32,854 nt of DNA from Bacteroidaceae bacterium (GCA_017547585.1 JAFYPH010000018.1:1-32854), one strand, 5' to 3'. Positions 1 through 8,500 are shown, counted from the stretch's first letter. The notes: generated by a model not told the origin, from the sequence alone. Translations and numbers: made by a program.

Positions 1-99
1 CTGGAACTTAAGAAGTATATCCATTACTACAACAATGATAGAATAAAACTGAGACTAAAAGGAAAGAGTCCGGTGCAATACCGAACTCTTTACCAATAA
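1..99 (+). CDS. IS3-family transposase, C-terminal fragment (integrase core, rve type)
   Basis: The reading frame is open from base 1 and stops with TAA at 97-99, giving 32 residues. The tail contains YYNNDRIKLRLKGKSPVQYR, which matches the end of IS150-type OrfB transposases, where a YxN.RI...L.G.SP..YR block follows the last catalytic residue of the DDE core. The DDE residues themselves lie outside the window. Whether the full gene is intact cannot be judged. Insertion-sequence transposases of this kind catalyse cut-and-paste or copy-out movement through a circular intermediate. Confidence 0.85.
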   Translation: MELKKYIHYYNNDRIKLRLKGKSPVQYRTLYQ

Positions 100-139
100 A
101 TTTATTTATTAATCCGTCCAACTTTTTGGGGTCAGATCA
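1..139 (+). mobile_element. Right end of an IS3-family (IS150-like) insertion sequence, cut by the window edge
   Basis: The first 99 bases encode the C-terminus of an IS3-family transposase. They are followed by a 24-bp terminal inverted repeat at 116-139 (GTCCAACTTT..GTCAGATCA), which ends in CA as IS3-family ends do. Only this end is in the window, so the left end, target duplication and full length cannot be seen. The element lies 36 bp past the pyrH stop codon and points towards it. Its presence may have removed or displaced the native sequence 3' of pyrH. The family call rests on the transposase tail and the typical CCAACTTTTTGGGG end; the subgroup is less certain. Confidence 0.8.
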
Positions 140-175
140 TTTGTGCAGCCATTGCTTTTTTATATTTGTGGGAGG

Positions 176-886
176 TTACGGATGAACGAATGTTCCAATC
201 TCCTCGCCGTCCATCACACGCTTAAGGTTGCCAACGATGTCCATGTTAAATACATAGATGGGCAGGTTGTTCTCTTTGCACATAGTGGTCGCGGTGAGGT
301 CCATAACTTTTAGGCCGCGGCTGATAACCTCGTCGTAGCTGATGTCGTCGAATTTTACTGCTGTGGGGTCTTTCTCGGGGTCGGCTGTGTAGATACCATC
401 TACGCGGGTACCTTTGAGCATTACGTCCGCCTCAATCTCAATTCCGCGAAGCGACGAGCCTGTGTCGGTGGTGAAGTAGGGGTTTCCTGTTCCGGCAGCC
501 ATGATGACTACCTTGCCCTCCTGCATTGCCGAGATTGCCTTCCATTTATTGTAGAATTCGCCTACGGGCTCCATTCTGATTGCTGTGAGCACCATTGTAG
601 AGACGCCGATAGCCTCGAGTGCCGAGCTCAATGCGAGGCTGTTGATGACTGTTGCCATCATTCCCATCTGGTCGCCCTTCACGCGGTCGAAGCCTTTGCC
701 TGCGCCGCTGAGGCCGCGGAAGATGTTGCCGCCACCAATGACAATGCCTATCTCCACTCCCATTGCAGAAACCTCTTTTATCTGCTGGGCATACTCTTGC
801 AGACGTTTGGTGTCGATTCCGTAACGCTGCTCGCCCATAAGGCTTTCGCCACTCAATTTCAAAAGAATACGTTTAAATTTTGCCAT
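176..886 (-). CDS. pyrH: UMP kinase
   Basis: UMP kinase phosphorylates UMP to UDP with ATP in pyrimidine nucleotide synthesis. It is a cytosolic, usually hexameric member of the amino acid kinase family. The 236-residue product begins MAKFKRILLKLSGES, the conserved phosphate-binding start, followed by GGGNIFRG (about residue 53) and a DTGSSLRGIEIEADVMLKGTRVDGIY core. An open frame extends 20 codons further upstream, but the ATG at 886 gives the family's usual N-terminus and length, so it is preferred. In many Bacteroidales pyrH is followed by frr; here an IS3-family element lies 36 bp downstream instead. No clear terminator is visible between the pyrH stop and the element. A TAGCTTTG promoter box at 986-993 suggests a leader of about 95 nt. 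Confidence 0.96.
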   Translation of the reverse strand: MAKFKRILLKLSGESLMGEQRYGIDTKRLQEYAQQIKEVSAMGVEIGIVIGGGNIFRGLSGAGKGFDRVKGDQMGMMATVINSLALSSALEAIGVSTMVLTAIRMEPVGEFYNKWKAISAMQEGKVVIMAAGTGNPYFTTDTGSSLRGIEIEADVMLKGTRVDGIYTADPEKDPTAVKFDDISYDEVISRGLKVMDLTATTMCKENNLPIYVFNMDIVGNLKRVMDGEEIGTFVHP

Positions 887-985
887 ATGCCTAAGTTTTT
901 TATTCTGCAAGGGCAGCGCAAACGTGCGGGTGAAGGTTATTTTCACATGTGACGGGTGCAGTCTGTCTTTGCTGTATTAATGTTG

Positions 986-993
986 CAAAGCTA
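986..993 (-). promoter_or_regulatory. Promoter -7 box for pyrH
   Basis: The minus strand reads TAGCTTTG, matching the Bacteroides -7 consensus TAnnTTTG. No good TTTG is seen 19-21 nt upstream; that region is AT-rich and contains the palindrome CATAGCTATG at 1015-1024. Transcription from here would leave a leader of about 95 nt before the chosen pyrH ATG. Confidence 0.45.
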
Positions 994-1092
994 CACATAT
1001 TTTTTATATTTTTACATAGCTATGCGAAATAGTTTTCTTTTGGGCAGTTGTTAATATTGTGAAAACTCTTCTTTTGTAAGAGTGAAAATTAT

Positions 1093-1100
1093 TAACTTTG
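1093..1100 (+). promoter_or_regulatory. Promoter -7 box touching the start of the 73-aa membrane protein gene
   Basis: TAACTTTG lies only four bases before the ATG at 1105. With the usual distance from this box to the start site, the transcript would begin at or next to the start codon. TTTTG at 1072-1076 could serve as the -33 element, but its spacer is 16 nt, shorter than the usual 19-21. Confidence 0.45.
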
Positions 1101-1104
1101 TACT

Positions 1105-1326
1105 ATGATACCTTATAAGAAACATAAACTTATCGTAGGACTGCTTTTTGTCTATATGACAGGCATGTTCATCTACTTCTTCCCGCGCAACAACGAAATG
1201 AGCGAGGTTGAGAAATGGGTAATGGTGGGAGTCTCCTATCTGTTGCTGGTGATTCTGTGGTTCGTACTCAAGAAACGCGACAGTCTGCGCAACAAACGCG
1301 ATGACGAGTTCAATAACCTAAAGTGA
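1105..1326 (+). CDS. Small two-helix membrane protein, conserved-type hypothetical
   Basis: This 73-residue product has two hydrophobic stretches (about residues 8-26 and 39-56) separated by a charged loop, and a basic/acidic tail KKRDSLRNKRDDEFNNLK. That pattern suggests a small inner-membrane protein with a cytosolic C-terminus. I do not recognise a named family. It is divergent from pyrH and convergent with birA: its last 17 bases overlap the end of birA on the other strand, with both stop codons inside the overlap. A promoter box sits immediately before the ATG and no Shine-Dalgarno-like sequence fits between them, so either translation is leaderless or the real promoter lies further upstream. 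Confidence 0.7.
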   Translation: MIPYKKHKLIVGLLFVYMTGMFIYFFPRNNEMSEVEKWVMVGVSYLLLVILWFVLKKRDSLRNKRDDEFNNLK

Positions 1327-2080
1327 CATTTTCGACCTCTTTGAACCAATAACGGCGCAGGGTGCCGTCGCTGCATTCGAGCACTATGCGTCCGTCGCGT
1401 TCTACGCCTTTTACGCAGGCTGTGAACTCTCCTTGCGCGTCGCGGTAGAGTAGTGGCGAGGAGTAGCCCATGAGCGATTTTTCGTACTCGTCGAAAAGCC
1501 GAGAAAGTTCGCCGCTTGCGATTTTTCTGTACTTTTCGATGAATTTGTTTACTATTGTGTGCATCACCTCCCGAACGTTGAACTCCCTGCCGCCGACTAT
1601 GCTCATCGAGGTGGGGCGGCGCTCCATCTTGTAGAATTCACTTTGGTTGATGTTGAGTCCGATGCCTATGAATGCCTGTGTGACGTTTGTTCTCTCGCAG
1701 TCGCTCTCGAGGAGTATTCCCGCGAGCTTGCAGTTGTTGCAGTAGAGGTCGTTGGGCCACTTCAAGGTGGTTGCGAGCCCGAATGCCTGCATGCTCTCTT
1801 TCAGTGCCAATGCCGATGCTACCGACAGTGCGTAGCACGATTCCATTGCGAGCCCTTTGGGGCGCACGACTATTGTCATCAGCAGGTTTTTCCCTTTGCT
1901 CGACTGCCACACGGTGCCGCGCTGTCCGCGTCCCGAACTCTGCTCCTCGGCGGTCACCACCAATGCTTCGCAGTCGGGGCTCTCGGTCCACATGCGCGAG
2001 GCCTCGCGCCGCGCATAGCTGTTGGTCGAGTCGGTCTCGGCGAGGTGTATGAATTTTATTTTCCCGAGATCAGATTCCAT
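1310..2080 (-). CDS. birA: Biotin--[acetyl-CoA-carboxylase] ligase, without DNA-binding domain
   Basis: The enzyme activates biotin with ATP and attaches it to the biotin carboxyl carrier domain of biotin-dependent carboxylases in the cytosol. The 256-residue product shows the adenylate-binding loop GRGQRG (residues 50-55), KWPND (107-111) and KLAGIL (118-123), the core catalytic motifs of the family, and a C-terminal SH3-like segment. The N-terminal winged-helix domain of the E. coli repressor form is absent, so this is a class I ligase with no direct repressor role. It is the last gene of a tightly packed minus-strand operon: the preceding yjbR-like gene overlaps it by 11 bp in an ATGGAATCTGA junction. 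Confidence 0.95.
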   Translation of the reverse strand: MESDLGKIKFIHLAETDSTNSYARREASRMWTESPDCEALVVTAEEQSSGRGQRGTVWQSSKGKNLLMTIVVRPKGLAMESCYALSVASALALKESMQAFGLATTLKWPNDLYCNNCKLAGILLESDCERTNVTQAFIGIGLNINQSEFYKMERRPTSMSIVGGREFNVREVMHTIVNKFIEKYRKIASGELSRLFDEYEKSLMGYSSPLLYRDAQGEFTACVKGVERDGRIVLECSDGTLRRYWFKEVENVTLGY

Positions 2081-2417
2081 ATTTCGCGCGTACTTTTTTA
2101 GGCAGTTTCTTTATGACCTCTTCGTAAGAGTGGTCGATGAGCTCTTTTACCAGCGAGTCGCTCATGCACTCGATGTCCATCATGTTCCAATGGCGCTTGT
2201 TCATGTGCCACGCAGGCTTTATGGCTGAATATCTGTCGCGCAGCTCAATGGCCCTGTCGGGGTTGCATTTTACGCAGAACCACTCGGTGTTCTCGAGGTC
2301 GGTGATGGCGAAAATCTTATTCTCCACGCGAAAGGCGAGGGTCGTCTCGTCGAATGGAAAATCCTCCGTCGCCGAGGCCTTGCTCAGGCAGTATATGCGT
2401 GCATCTTCTATGTTCAT
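2070..2417 (-). CDS. MmcQ/YjbR family protein
   Basis: This 115-residue protein fits the MmcQ/YjbR family in length and pattern: an N-terminal helix, PFDETTLAFRVENKIFAI, a strand with WFCVKCNPDRA and the family signature around AWHMNKRHWNMM followed by a C-terminal helix with KKLPKK. The fold resembles the double-wing DNA-binding CyaY-like fold, but the biological role is not established; E. coli YjbR is likewise uncharacterised. It lies between yraN and birA with 6 bp before it and an 11-bp overlap after it, so all three are probably made from one transcript. Confidence 0.88.
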   Translation of the reverse strand: MNIEDARIYCLSKASATEDFPFDETTLAFRVENKIFAITDLENTEWFCVKCNPDRAIELRDRYSAIKPAWHMNKRHWNMMDIECMSDSLVKELIDHSYEEVIKKLPKKVRAKYGI

Positions 2418-2423
2418 GGCTCT

Positions 2424-2789
2424 CTATTCAATGTCGGGGTAAAAGGCGTCTCTTATATGCTCAATTTCGTGGCTTTCGCCGTTGCCCACGATTGTGACAA
2501 TATCGAAACGGATGGGAGAGTCAATGTCGTGCTTCTTTATGTAAGCCTCGGCGGCCGCAACAATGTTCTTTATCTTTTGCGGAGTGACTGCATCGCGCAC
2601 GTCGCCAAATTTTTCGTTGCGGCGGGTTTTTACCTCTACAAACACCAGAATGTCGCGCTCTTTGGCGATGAGGTCAATCTCTTTGTGGCCGCTGCGCCAA
2701 TTATATTCGAGCACGGCGAGACCCTCGCCCGCCAGATAGCGGGCGGCAAGCATTTCTCCTTTGTTTCCTAAAAGATTGTGTTCGGCCAT
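2424..2789 (-). CDS. yraN: UPF0102 family protein YraN (predicted endonuclease fold)
   Basis: The 121-residue product has the full UPF0102 pattern: N-terminal GNKGEMLAARYLAGEGLAVLEYNWR, then EIDLIAKERDILVFVEVKTRR. The E, D and ExK residues of that stretch (about residues 37-57) form the active-site signature of restriction-endonuclease-like Holliday-junction nucleases. The biochemical role in bacteria is unproven. It is the first gene of the yraN - yjbR - birA operon, preceded by a well-formed Bacteroides-type promoter. The ATG at 2787-2789 is the only start that keeps the family N-terminus. Confidence 0.92.
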   Translation of the reverse strand: MAEHNLLGNKGEMLAARYLAGEGLAVLEYNWRSGHKEIDLIAKERDILVFVEVKTRRNEKFGDVRDAVTPQKIKNIVAAAEAYIKKHDIDSPIRFDIVTIVGNGESHEIEHIRDAFYPDIE

Positions 2790-2809
2790 TTCTCGTTCCC
2801 ATTTTGTTG

Positions 2810-2842
2810 CAAATATAGTCTCTCGGATGCTATTTTACAAAA
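2810..2842 (-). promoter_or_regulatory. Promoter of the yraN operon
   Basis: On the minus strand TTTTG (2842-2838) is followed by a 20-nt spacer and TATATTTG (2817-2810). This is a near-ideal match to the TTTG-N19-21-TAnnTTTG promoter used by the primary sigma factor of Bacteroides. The predicted start site is about 15 nt before the yraN ATG. Confidence 0.75.
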
Positions 2843-2850
2843 ATTAGAGT

Positions 2851-2858
2851 TATATTTG
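2851..2858 (+). promoter_or_regulatory. Candidate -7 box for the 77-aa protein and tadA
   Basis: TATATTTG on the plus strand lies 45 bp before the ATG at 2904, back to back with the minus-strand yraN promoter. A recognisable -33 TTTG is not seen at the expected distance, so this is a weaker call. Confidence 0.45.
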
Positions 2859-2903
2859 CAAAGTAATGTTCAGTAAATACTAAGTTCCAACACCGACAAT
2901 ATA

Positions 2904-3137
2904 ATGGCTGAAAAAAAGAGAGCGGCGGCTACATGTGCAAGGGTGCAGACTGTGCGTCACAAACGCATAGTGGCGCTTGTGAGCGACGAAGAGGATCGTC
3001 TCATAGAGAATTATCTTAAAAAATACAAGATAACCAACAAGAGTAATTGGATGCGCGAGACGCTGCTTGCCTTTATCTACAAAAACCTCGACGAGGATTA
3101 TCCTACACTTTTCAACGAGCACGACATGCGTCGCTGA
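2904..3137 (+). CDS. Small basic protein, possible ribbon-helix-helix DNA-binding fold
   Basis: The 77-residue product is basic at its N-terminus (MAEKKRAAATCARVQTVRHKR). A short strand-like stretch RIVALVSDEEDRLIENYLKK and the segment ITNKSNWMRETLLAFI then follow. A strand, then a helix, then 'S.W.R...L..I' resembles MobC/ParD-type ribbon-helix-helix proteins, but I do not recognise a named family and no function is assigned. It lies 9 bp before tadA on the same strand and probably shares its transcript. There is no mobile-element context here, so a housekeeping or regulatory role is as likely as a mobilisation origin. Confidence 0.7.
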   Translation: MAEKKRAAATCARVQTVRHKRIVALVSDEEDRLIENYLKKYKITNKSNWMRETLLAFIYKNLDEDYPTLFNEHDMRR

Positions 3138-3146
3138 TTCTTTACT

Positions 3147-3584
3147 ATGGAAGCGAATGACGTTAAATATATGAAGGCCGCGCTTGCCGAGGCCGAGAAG
3201 GCCTTTGCGGTGGGCGAAATTCCCATCGGGGCTGTTGTCGTGTGCAACGGCGCCATCATTGCGCGCTGCCACAATCTCACCGAGACGCTGAACGATGTTA
3301 CGGCGCACGCCGAAATGCAGGCGATTACTTCGGCTGCCGATTATCTTGGCGGTAAATATCTTGACGAATGTACTCTCTATGTTACCGTCGAGCCTTGTCC
3401 TATGTGTGCCGGAGCATTAGCCTGGGCGCATATTGGTCGCATCGTCTATGGTGCCGAGGACGAGAAGCGCGGGTACAAAAGATACGCTCCGGATGTGCTA
3501 CATCCGAAGACAAAGGTCGCCTCGGGTGTTTGTGCCGACGAGGCTGCCGACCTTATGATTAAATTCTTTAAAGGGAAAAGGTAG
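3147..3584 (+). CDS. tadA: tRNA-specific adenosine deaminase
   Basis: TadA converts adenosine 34 to inosine in the anticodon of tRNA-Arg(ACG), allowing one tRNA to read CGU, CGC and CGA. The 145-residue product has the zinc deaminase signature HAE (His54, Glu56) and PCPMCAGA (Cys84, Cys87), plus the N-terminal GEIPIGAV substrate loop. Length is typical. It follows a 77-aa putative DNA-binding protein by 9 bp, and is convergent with the DUF4834 gene with only 3 bp between stops and no obvious terminator. A CGG-reading tRNA-Arg(CCG), the codon inosine cannot read, is encoded elsewhere in this window. Confidence 0.95.
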   Translation: MEANDVKYMKAALAEAEKAFAVGEIPIGAVVVCNGAIIARCHNLTETLNDVTAHAEMQAITSAADYLGGKYLDECTLYVTVEPCPMCAGALAWAHIGRIVYGAEDEKRGYKRYAPDVLHPKTKVASGVCADEAADLMIKFFKGKR

Positions 3585-3587
3585 TTT

Positions 3588-3869
3588 CTACTGCTTCTCT
3601 TCGTCCGAGGGCTTTTTAATCTCCTCGAAACTTACATATTCGCCCTCATTCTTGTCGAATACTTTTTTCTTTCCACCTTCGGGAGCGCTTGTTTCGTTGC
3701 GTTTGAAACGGGTGTACTCCTCGCTGTTGTTCCTGCCATTGCGATAGGAATTAGAGGTTGTGCCTCCACCCAACAGGGTGATGATGAAACGTATGATGCC
3801 TATGATGATAGAAGGCACAAAGATAAAGATTACTGCGAAAAACAGCAGTATAAGTATGATAAATTTCAT
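3588..3869 (-). CDS. DUF4834 family small membrane protein
   Basis: This 93-residue protein begins with a long hydrophobic helix (about residues 2-35, rich in Ile, Phe and Val). A polar, charged tail follows with a KKKVFDKNEGEYVSFEEIK segment, which is typical of DUF4834 proteins of Bacteroidales. It is probably inserted once in the inner membrane with a cytosolic tail. It is the last gene of the psd - pssA operon, 18 bp after pssA, an arrangement I recall from other Bacteroides genomes. The association suggests a role near phospholipid synthesis, but function is unknown. Confidence 0.75.
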   Translation of the reverse strand: MKFIILILLFFAVIFIFVPSIIIGIIRFIITLLGGGTTSNSYRNGRNNSEEYTRFKRNETSAPEGGKKKVFDKNEGEYVSFEEIKKPSDEEKQ

Positions 3870-3887
3870 TATTTAATTTGCTGAAAA

Positions 3888-4592
3888 TTAACGTCTTCTA
3901 GCCAGCGACTTTACTACGGAAATTGCAACGTAAAGTGAAATGATGGGTACGGCTGCGCGTACTCCAAGCAACAGCATCGGCGCTGAAACTAAAAGGAAGC
4001 TGTAACGTATTTTGTTCGCTTTCCATGCAAGATATTTAATCTTCATGGAGAACATAGGAATTTCTGCAACCAAAAGGTAGCAAGAGAGTGCTATCACTCC
4101 CAGCATCAACAACCATCCATAGTTGAGTTCTGCGATAAACTGTCCGTAGCCCACTATGAGCGATGCCCAGAAGAGAGCATTGGCAGGTGTCGGAAGGCCT
4201 ATGAATGTGGTTGTCTGGCGTTTGTCGATGTTGAATTTTGCCAAACGCAGTGCCGAGAATGCGGCAATCAAAAATGGCGTAAACGGGAAAATACCGGCTA
4301 CGGGAGCCATATAGTCGGGCAGTGCAAGGGTGCTCATGAATGTGAATACCATGAACGAGGGTGCAAAGCCGAAGGTGATGTCGTCGGCAAGCGAGTCAAG
4401 CTGTACGCCCAACGGCGAACTTACTTTCAGAAGGCGTGCAACCATTCCGTCGAAAAAGTCGAAGACTGCGCCCAACACAATGAATGTCAGAGCCAAAGTA
4501 AAATTCCCCTCCATAGCCATCACGCAAGAGGTACATCCGGATAACAGGTTGCAACAGGTTATTGCGTTGGGGATATGTTTCTTTAAACTCAT
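3888..4592 (-). CDS. pssA: CDP-diacylglycerol--serine O-phosphatidyltransferase
   Basis: The enzyme joins CDP-diacylglycerol and serine to make phosphatidylserine in the inner membrane. The 234-residue product has the CDP-alcohol phosphotransferase motif complete, with Asp45, Asp48-Gly49, Ala52-Arg53, Gly62, Asp66 and Asp70 in the expected spacing, and about seven further hydrophobic segments. This is the Gram-positive/Bacteroidetes membrane type rather than the soluble E. coli type. Its gene follows psd by 9 bp, so the two steps to phosphatidylethanolamine are made from one transcript. Confidence 0.94.
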   Translation of the reverse strand: MSLKKHIPNAITCCNLLSGCTSCVMAMEGNFTLALTFIVLGAVFDFFDGMVARLLKVSSPLGVQLDSLADDITFGFAPSFMVFTFMSTLALPDYMAPVAGIFPFTPFLIAAFSALRLAKFNIDKRQTTTFIGLPTPANALFWASLIVGYGQFIAELNYGWLLMLGVIALSCYLLVAEIPMFSMKIKYLAWKANKIRYSFLLVSAPMLLLGVRAAVPIISLYVAISVVKSLARRR

Positions 4593-4601
4593 AATTGTCT
4601 T

Positions 4602-5300
4602 TTATTTCAGTTTTGCAATTATCGTTTCGTCGCCCACAGTCTTTTGTTCCAGGTCTACACAGATTTCTGTGCCCAAGGGAAGGTAGACGTCTACGCGCGA
4701 ACCGAATTTTATGAATCCCATATGCTGGTCGATGAAGCACTCTTCTCCGGGCTCGGCGTATGTAACGATGCGGCGGGCCATTGCTCCGGCAATCTGTCGA
4801 ACGAGAATCTCGGTGCCTTCGGGTGTCTCAATGACAACAAGCGAACGCTCGTTATCTGTACTAGCCTTGGGCAACCATGCTTTCAGGTGCTTTCCATCCT
4901 GATGCTCAACGCGTTTGACTACTCCGTCAACAGGGTACCAGTTGGCGTGCACGTTCAGCGGGCTCATAAAGATAGAGAGCTGTATTCTCTTGTCCTTGAA
5001 GTGGTCGGGCTCGAAAACCTCTTCAATAACCACTACCTTGCCGTCGGCGGGTGCAACAACAAGTTTTTCGACGTTGTCTAACGGGAATACGCGTTTGGGA
5101 CTGCGGAAGAAATTCACCATCATCAGATAGATGAACAGTGAAAAACCCGAAAGGATTATATTAAATATGTCACAGGGGACAAAATACCAACAAAGTGAAT
5201 TCAGTAAAAGAAGTACGATAAGCGATACCACGAGGATTGATGTACCCTCGCGATGGATTCTCATCTTTCTGATTCTTTTCAATTTTTCAATTCTTCCCAT
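4602..5300 (-). CDS. psd: Phosphatidylserine decarboxylase proenzyme (short, archaeal type)
   Basis: The enzyme decarboxylates phosphatidylserine to phosphatidylethanolamine using a pyruvoyl cofactor made by self-cleavage. The 232-residue product has two N-terminal hydrophobic segments (about residues 22-40 and 46-65), then APADGKV (83-89) and the cleavage site GFIKFGSR, where cutting between Gly200 and Ser201 would give a beta chain of about 200 and an alpha chain of 32 residues. Cleavage at GS rather than LGST fits the short class. An in-frame TTG at 5309 lies three codons upstream, but the ATG at 5300 is the better start. First gene of the psd - pssA - DUF4834 operon. Confidence 0.94.
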   Translation of the reverse strand: MGRIEKLKRIRKMRIHREGTSILVVSLIVLLLLNSLCWYFVPCDIFNIILSGFSLFIYLMMVNFFRSPKRVFPLDNVEKLVVAPADGKVVVIEEVFEPDHFKDKRIQLSIFMSPLNVHANWYPVDGVVKRVEHQDGKHLKAWLPKASTDNERSLVVIETPEGTEILVRQIAGAMARRIVTYAEPGEECFIDQHMGFIKFGSRVDVYLPLGTEICVDLEQKTVGDETIIAKLK

Positions 5301-5320
5301 CGGATTCAAAGTTTATTTGA

Positions 5321-5328
5321 CAAAAATA
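5321..5328 (-). promoter_or_regulatory. Candidate -7 box of the psd operon
   Basis: The minus strand reads TATTTTTG 20 nt before the psd ATG. The nearest TTTG upstream (5355-5352) leaves a 23-nt spacer, a little long for this promoter class. Confidence 0.45.
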
Positions 5329-5419
5329 GTAATTATTTGTTAAACGCCCAACAAAAAACAGGAAAAAGAGTATATGTTTTTGATAACTATATGGTCTTTA
5401 GTCTGTTTCTAATAATCTT

Positions 5420-5436
5420 TTTTCAATTGTTGAAAA
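5420..5436. promoter_or_regulatory. Palindrome upstream of dnaE
   Basis: TTTTCAA-TTG-TTGAAAA is a perfect 7-bp inverted repeat around a 3-bp centre, about 80 bp before the dnaE ATG in the divergent psd/dnaE spacer (5301-5515). It is AT-rich and has no adjacent T-run that would make it a terminator, so it could be an operator. The rest of the spacer shows only a weak TATCTTTA box at 5477-5484. Confidence 0.35.
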
Positions 5437-5515
5437 CTTTTCCTGTAAAGAGTAATGGAATTTATCGGAAAGCCACTATCTTTATCAGTCTAAACAAAAG
5501 TGAAAAACAGAGCCG

Positions 5516-8500
5516 ATGGAAGATTTTGTTCATTTGCACGTGCATACTCAGTATTCGATACTCGACGGACAGGCCTCAATTCCCCGTCTGGTAGATAAGG
5601 CTATGGCCGACGGAATGCGTGGAATTGCTGTTACCGACCATGGAAACATGATGGGTATCAAGGAATTCTATAACTATGTGAGTAAGAAAAACAAGGGAAA
5701 GGCTGCCGAAGAGAAGTTCAAGCCTATAATCGGCTGTGAAATGTATATGGCCTCGCGTCGCCTATTTAATAAGGAGGGTAAGGAGGACCAGAAAGCCTAT
5801 CACCTTGTCGTCCTTGCAAAAAATCTTACAGGCTATCACAATCTTGTGAAACTTGTGTCGAAGGCGTGGACCGAGGGATACTACTACCATCCGCGTACCG
5901 ACAAAGTGGAGCTCGAGAAGCACAAAGAGGGCCTTATCATCTGTTCGGCCTGTCTCGGAGGCGAGATTCCGCAGCTTATAAAGAATGGCAATCTCGAAGA
6001 GGCCGAGCGCACCGTCCAGTGGTTCAAAGATACTTTTGGCGAGGATTTTTATCTTGAGCTCCAGCTGCATAAGGCAACGAAAGAGCGCGCCAACCACGAG
6101 GTCTACCCTCTGCAGGTCGAGGTTAACAAGCACCTTATAGAATATAGCAAGAAGTTTGGAATAAAATTAGTGTGCACCAACGACGTTCACTTTGTTGACG
6201 AAGAGAATGCCGAGGCTCACGACCATCTTATCTGTCTGAACACGGGTAAAGACCTGAACGACCCCAATCGTATGCTCTACTCCAAGCAAGAGTGGATGAA
6301 GACTCGCGAAGAGATGAACGCAATGTTCGCCGACTGTCCCGAGGCACTCTCAAACACTGTGGAGATATGCGACAAAGTGGAGTTTTACAGCATCGACAAT
6401 GCTCCCATCATGCCCACCTTTGCAATTCCCGAGGAGTTTGGCACCGAAGAGGAGTACAGAAAAAAATATACTCACGAGGATCTTTTCAACGAGTTTACGC
6501 GCGACGAAAAAGGCAATGTGGTGATGTCGCAAGAGGCCGGCGAGGCAAAAATAAAAAAACTGGGTGGATACGAAAAGCTCTACCGTATAAAATTGGAGGG
6601 AGACTATCTGCGTAAGCTCACATACGATGGCGCGAAAAAGCTCTACCCTGAGCCCTTCAGCCAAGAACTTACCGACCGCATAGACTTTGAGCTTCATATT
6701 ATGAAGACCATGGGTTTCCCCGGCTACTTCCTTATTGTGCAGGACTTTATAAAGGCTGCGCGCGAGGAGTTGGGCGTCTCCGTAGGCCCCGGACGTGGTT
6801 CGGCGGCCGGAAGCGTAGTTGCCTATGCGCTGAGTATCACGCGCGTGGATCCTATAAAATATGACCTTCTGTTCGAGCGTTTCCTCAACCCCGACCGTAT
6901 CTCACTCCCCGATATTGACGTGGACTTCGACGACGACGGCCGCGCCGAGGTTCTCAAATGGGTGACCAACAAATATGGACAGGAGAAGGTGGCGCACATC
7001 ATCACCTATGGTACCATGGCGACGAAACTCGCCATCAAGGACGTTGCGCGTGTGCAGAAACTGCCGCTCGATATTTCAAATAAACTGTGTAAGGCGATTC
7101 CCGACCGTCTGCCCGACGGACTGAAGATGAACCTTAAGAACGCAATCTCCGTAGTGCCCGAACTGCGCGAGGCCGAGTCATCGCCCAACGAGCAGATGCA
7201 CAATACTATAAAGTATGCAAAGATGCTCGAAGGTAACGTGCGAAACACAGGCGTTCACGCCTGCGGAATCATTATCTGCCGCGACGCGATTACCGACCAC
7301 GTGCCCACAAGCGTCGCCGAGGACAAAGAGACGGGCGAAAAGCTGCTCGTTACGCAGTACGAGGGTAGTGTCATCGAGGATACAGGCCTCATAAAGATGG
7401 ACTTCCTGGGCCTGAAGACCCTTTCGGTAATCAACGAGACTGTTGAAAATATACGTCGCAGTCTGGGCGAAGAGGTGGACATTGACAATATTCCCATCGA
7501 CGACAAACTCACCTACGACCTTTACTGTAAGGGAAACACCATCGGTACTTTTCAGTTCGAGTCGCCGGGAATGCAGAAATATCTGCGCGAACTGCAGCCG
7601 AGCACCTTCGAGGACCTCATTGCCATGAACGCCCTCTATCGTCCCGGCCCCATGGACTATATTCCCGACTTTATCAGCCGCAAGCACAACCCCGAGCTTG
7701 TAAAGTACGATATTCCCTGTATGGAGAAGTATCTTAAAGATACTTACGGAATTACAGTGTATCAGGAGCAGGTGATGCTCCTCTCGCGACAGCTTGCCGA
7801 CTTTACCCGTGGCGAGAGTGACACGCTGCGTAAGGCGATGGGTAAGAAACTCAAGGACAAGCTGGACGAGCTTAAGCCCAAATTCATCAACGGTGGAAAG
7901 GCCAATGGTCACGACGAGAAGATTCTCGAGAAAATATGGGCCGATTGGGAGAAGTTTGCATCGTACGCCTTCAATAAGTCTCACGCAACATGCTATTCAT
8001 GGGTAGCCTACCAGACAGCCTATCTGAAGGCTCACTATCCCTCGCAGTATATGGCAGGCTCGCTCAGCCGCAACCTCTCGAATATCACTGAAATCACGAA
8101 ACTGATGCAGGAGTGCAAGAGCATGGATATCAATGTGCTCGGCCCCGACGTTAACGAGTCGCACCGCAAGTTTAGTGTGAACAAGCAGGGTGACATTCGT
8201 TTCGGACTCTGTGCCGTGAAGGGTGTCGGCGAGAATGCTGTGCAGTCAATCATCAACGAGCGCGAGGCGGATGGCCCCTATACAAGCATCTTTAACTTTG
8301 TGGAGCGTGTGAACCTCACAGCCTGCAACCGCAAGAACCTCGAGTGTCTCGCACTTTCGGGTGCGTTCGACGAGCTTCCCGGTGGCATCAAGCGCGAGCA
8401 GTATATGGCTGTTAACAGCAAGGGCGAGCCTTTCCTCGACACACTCATACGCTACGGAAACAGATTCCAGCAGGATAAAAATTCATCGCAGAACTCACTT

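Noticed and set aside
887-946. Twenty-codon N-terminal extension of pyrH
   Set aside because: The family starts at the MAKFKRILLKLSGES segment; the extension is unlike PyrH N-termini.
5420-5450. DnaA box or replication origin upstream of dnaE
   Set aside because: No TTATCCACA-like sequence is present; TTGAAAAC-type stretches differ too much, and no cluster of sites exists.
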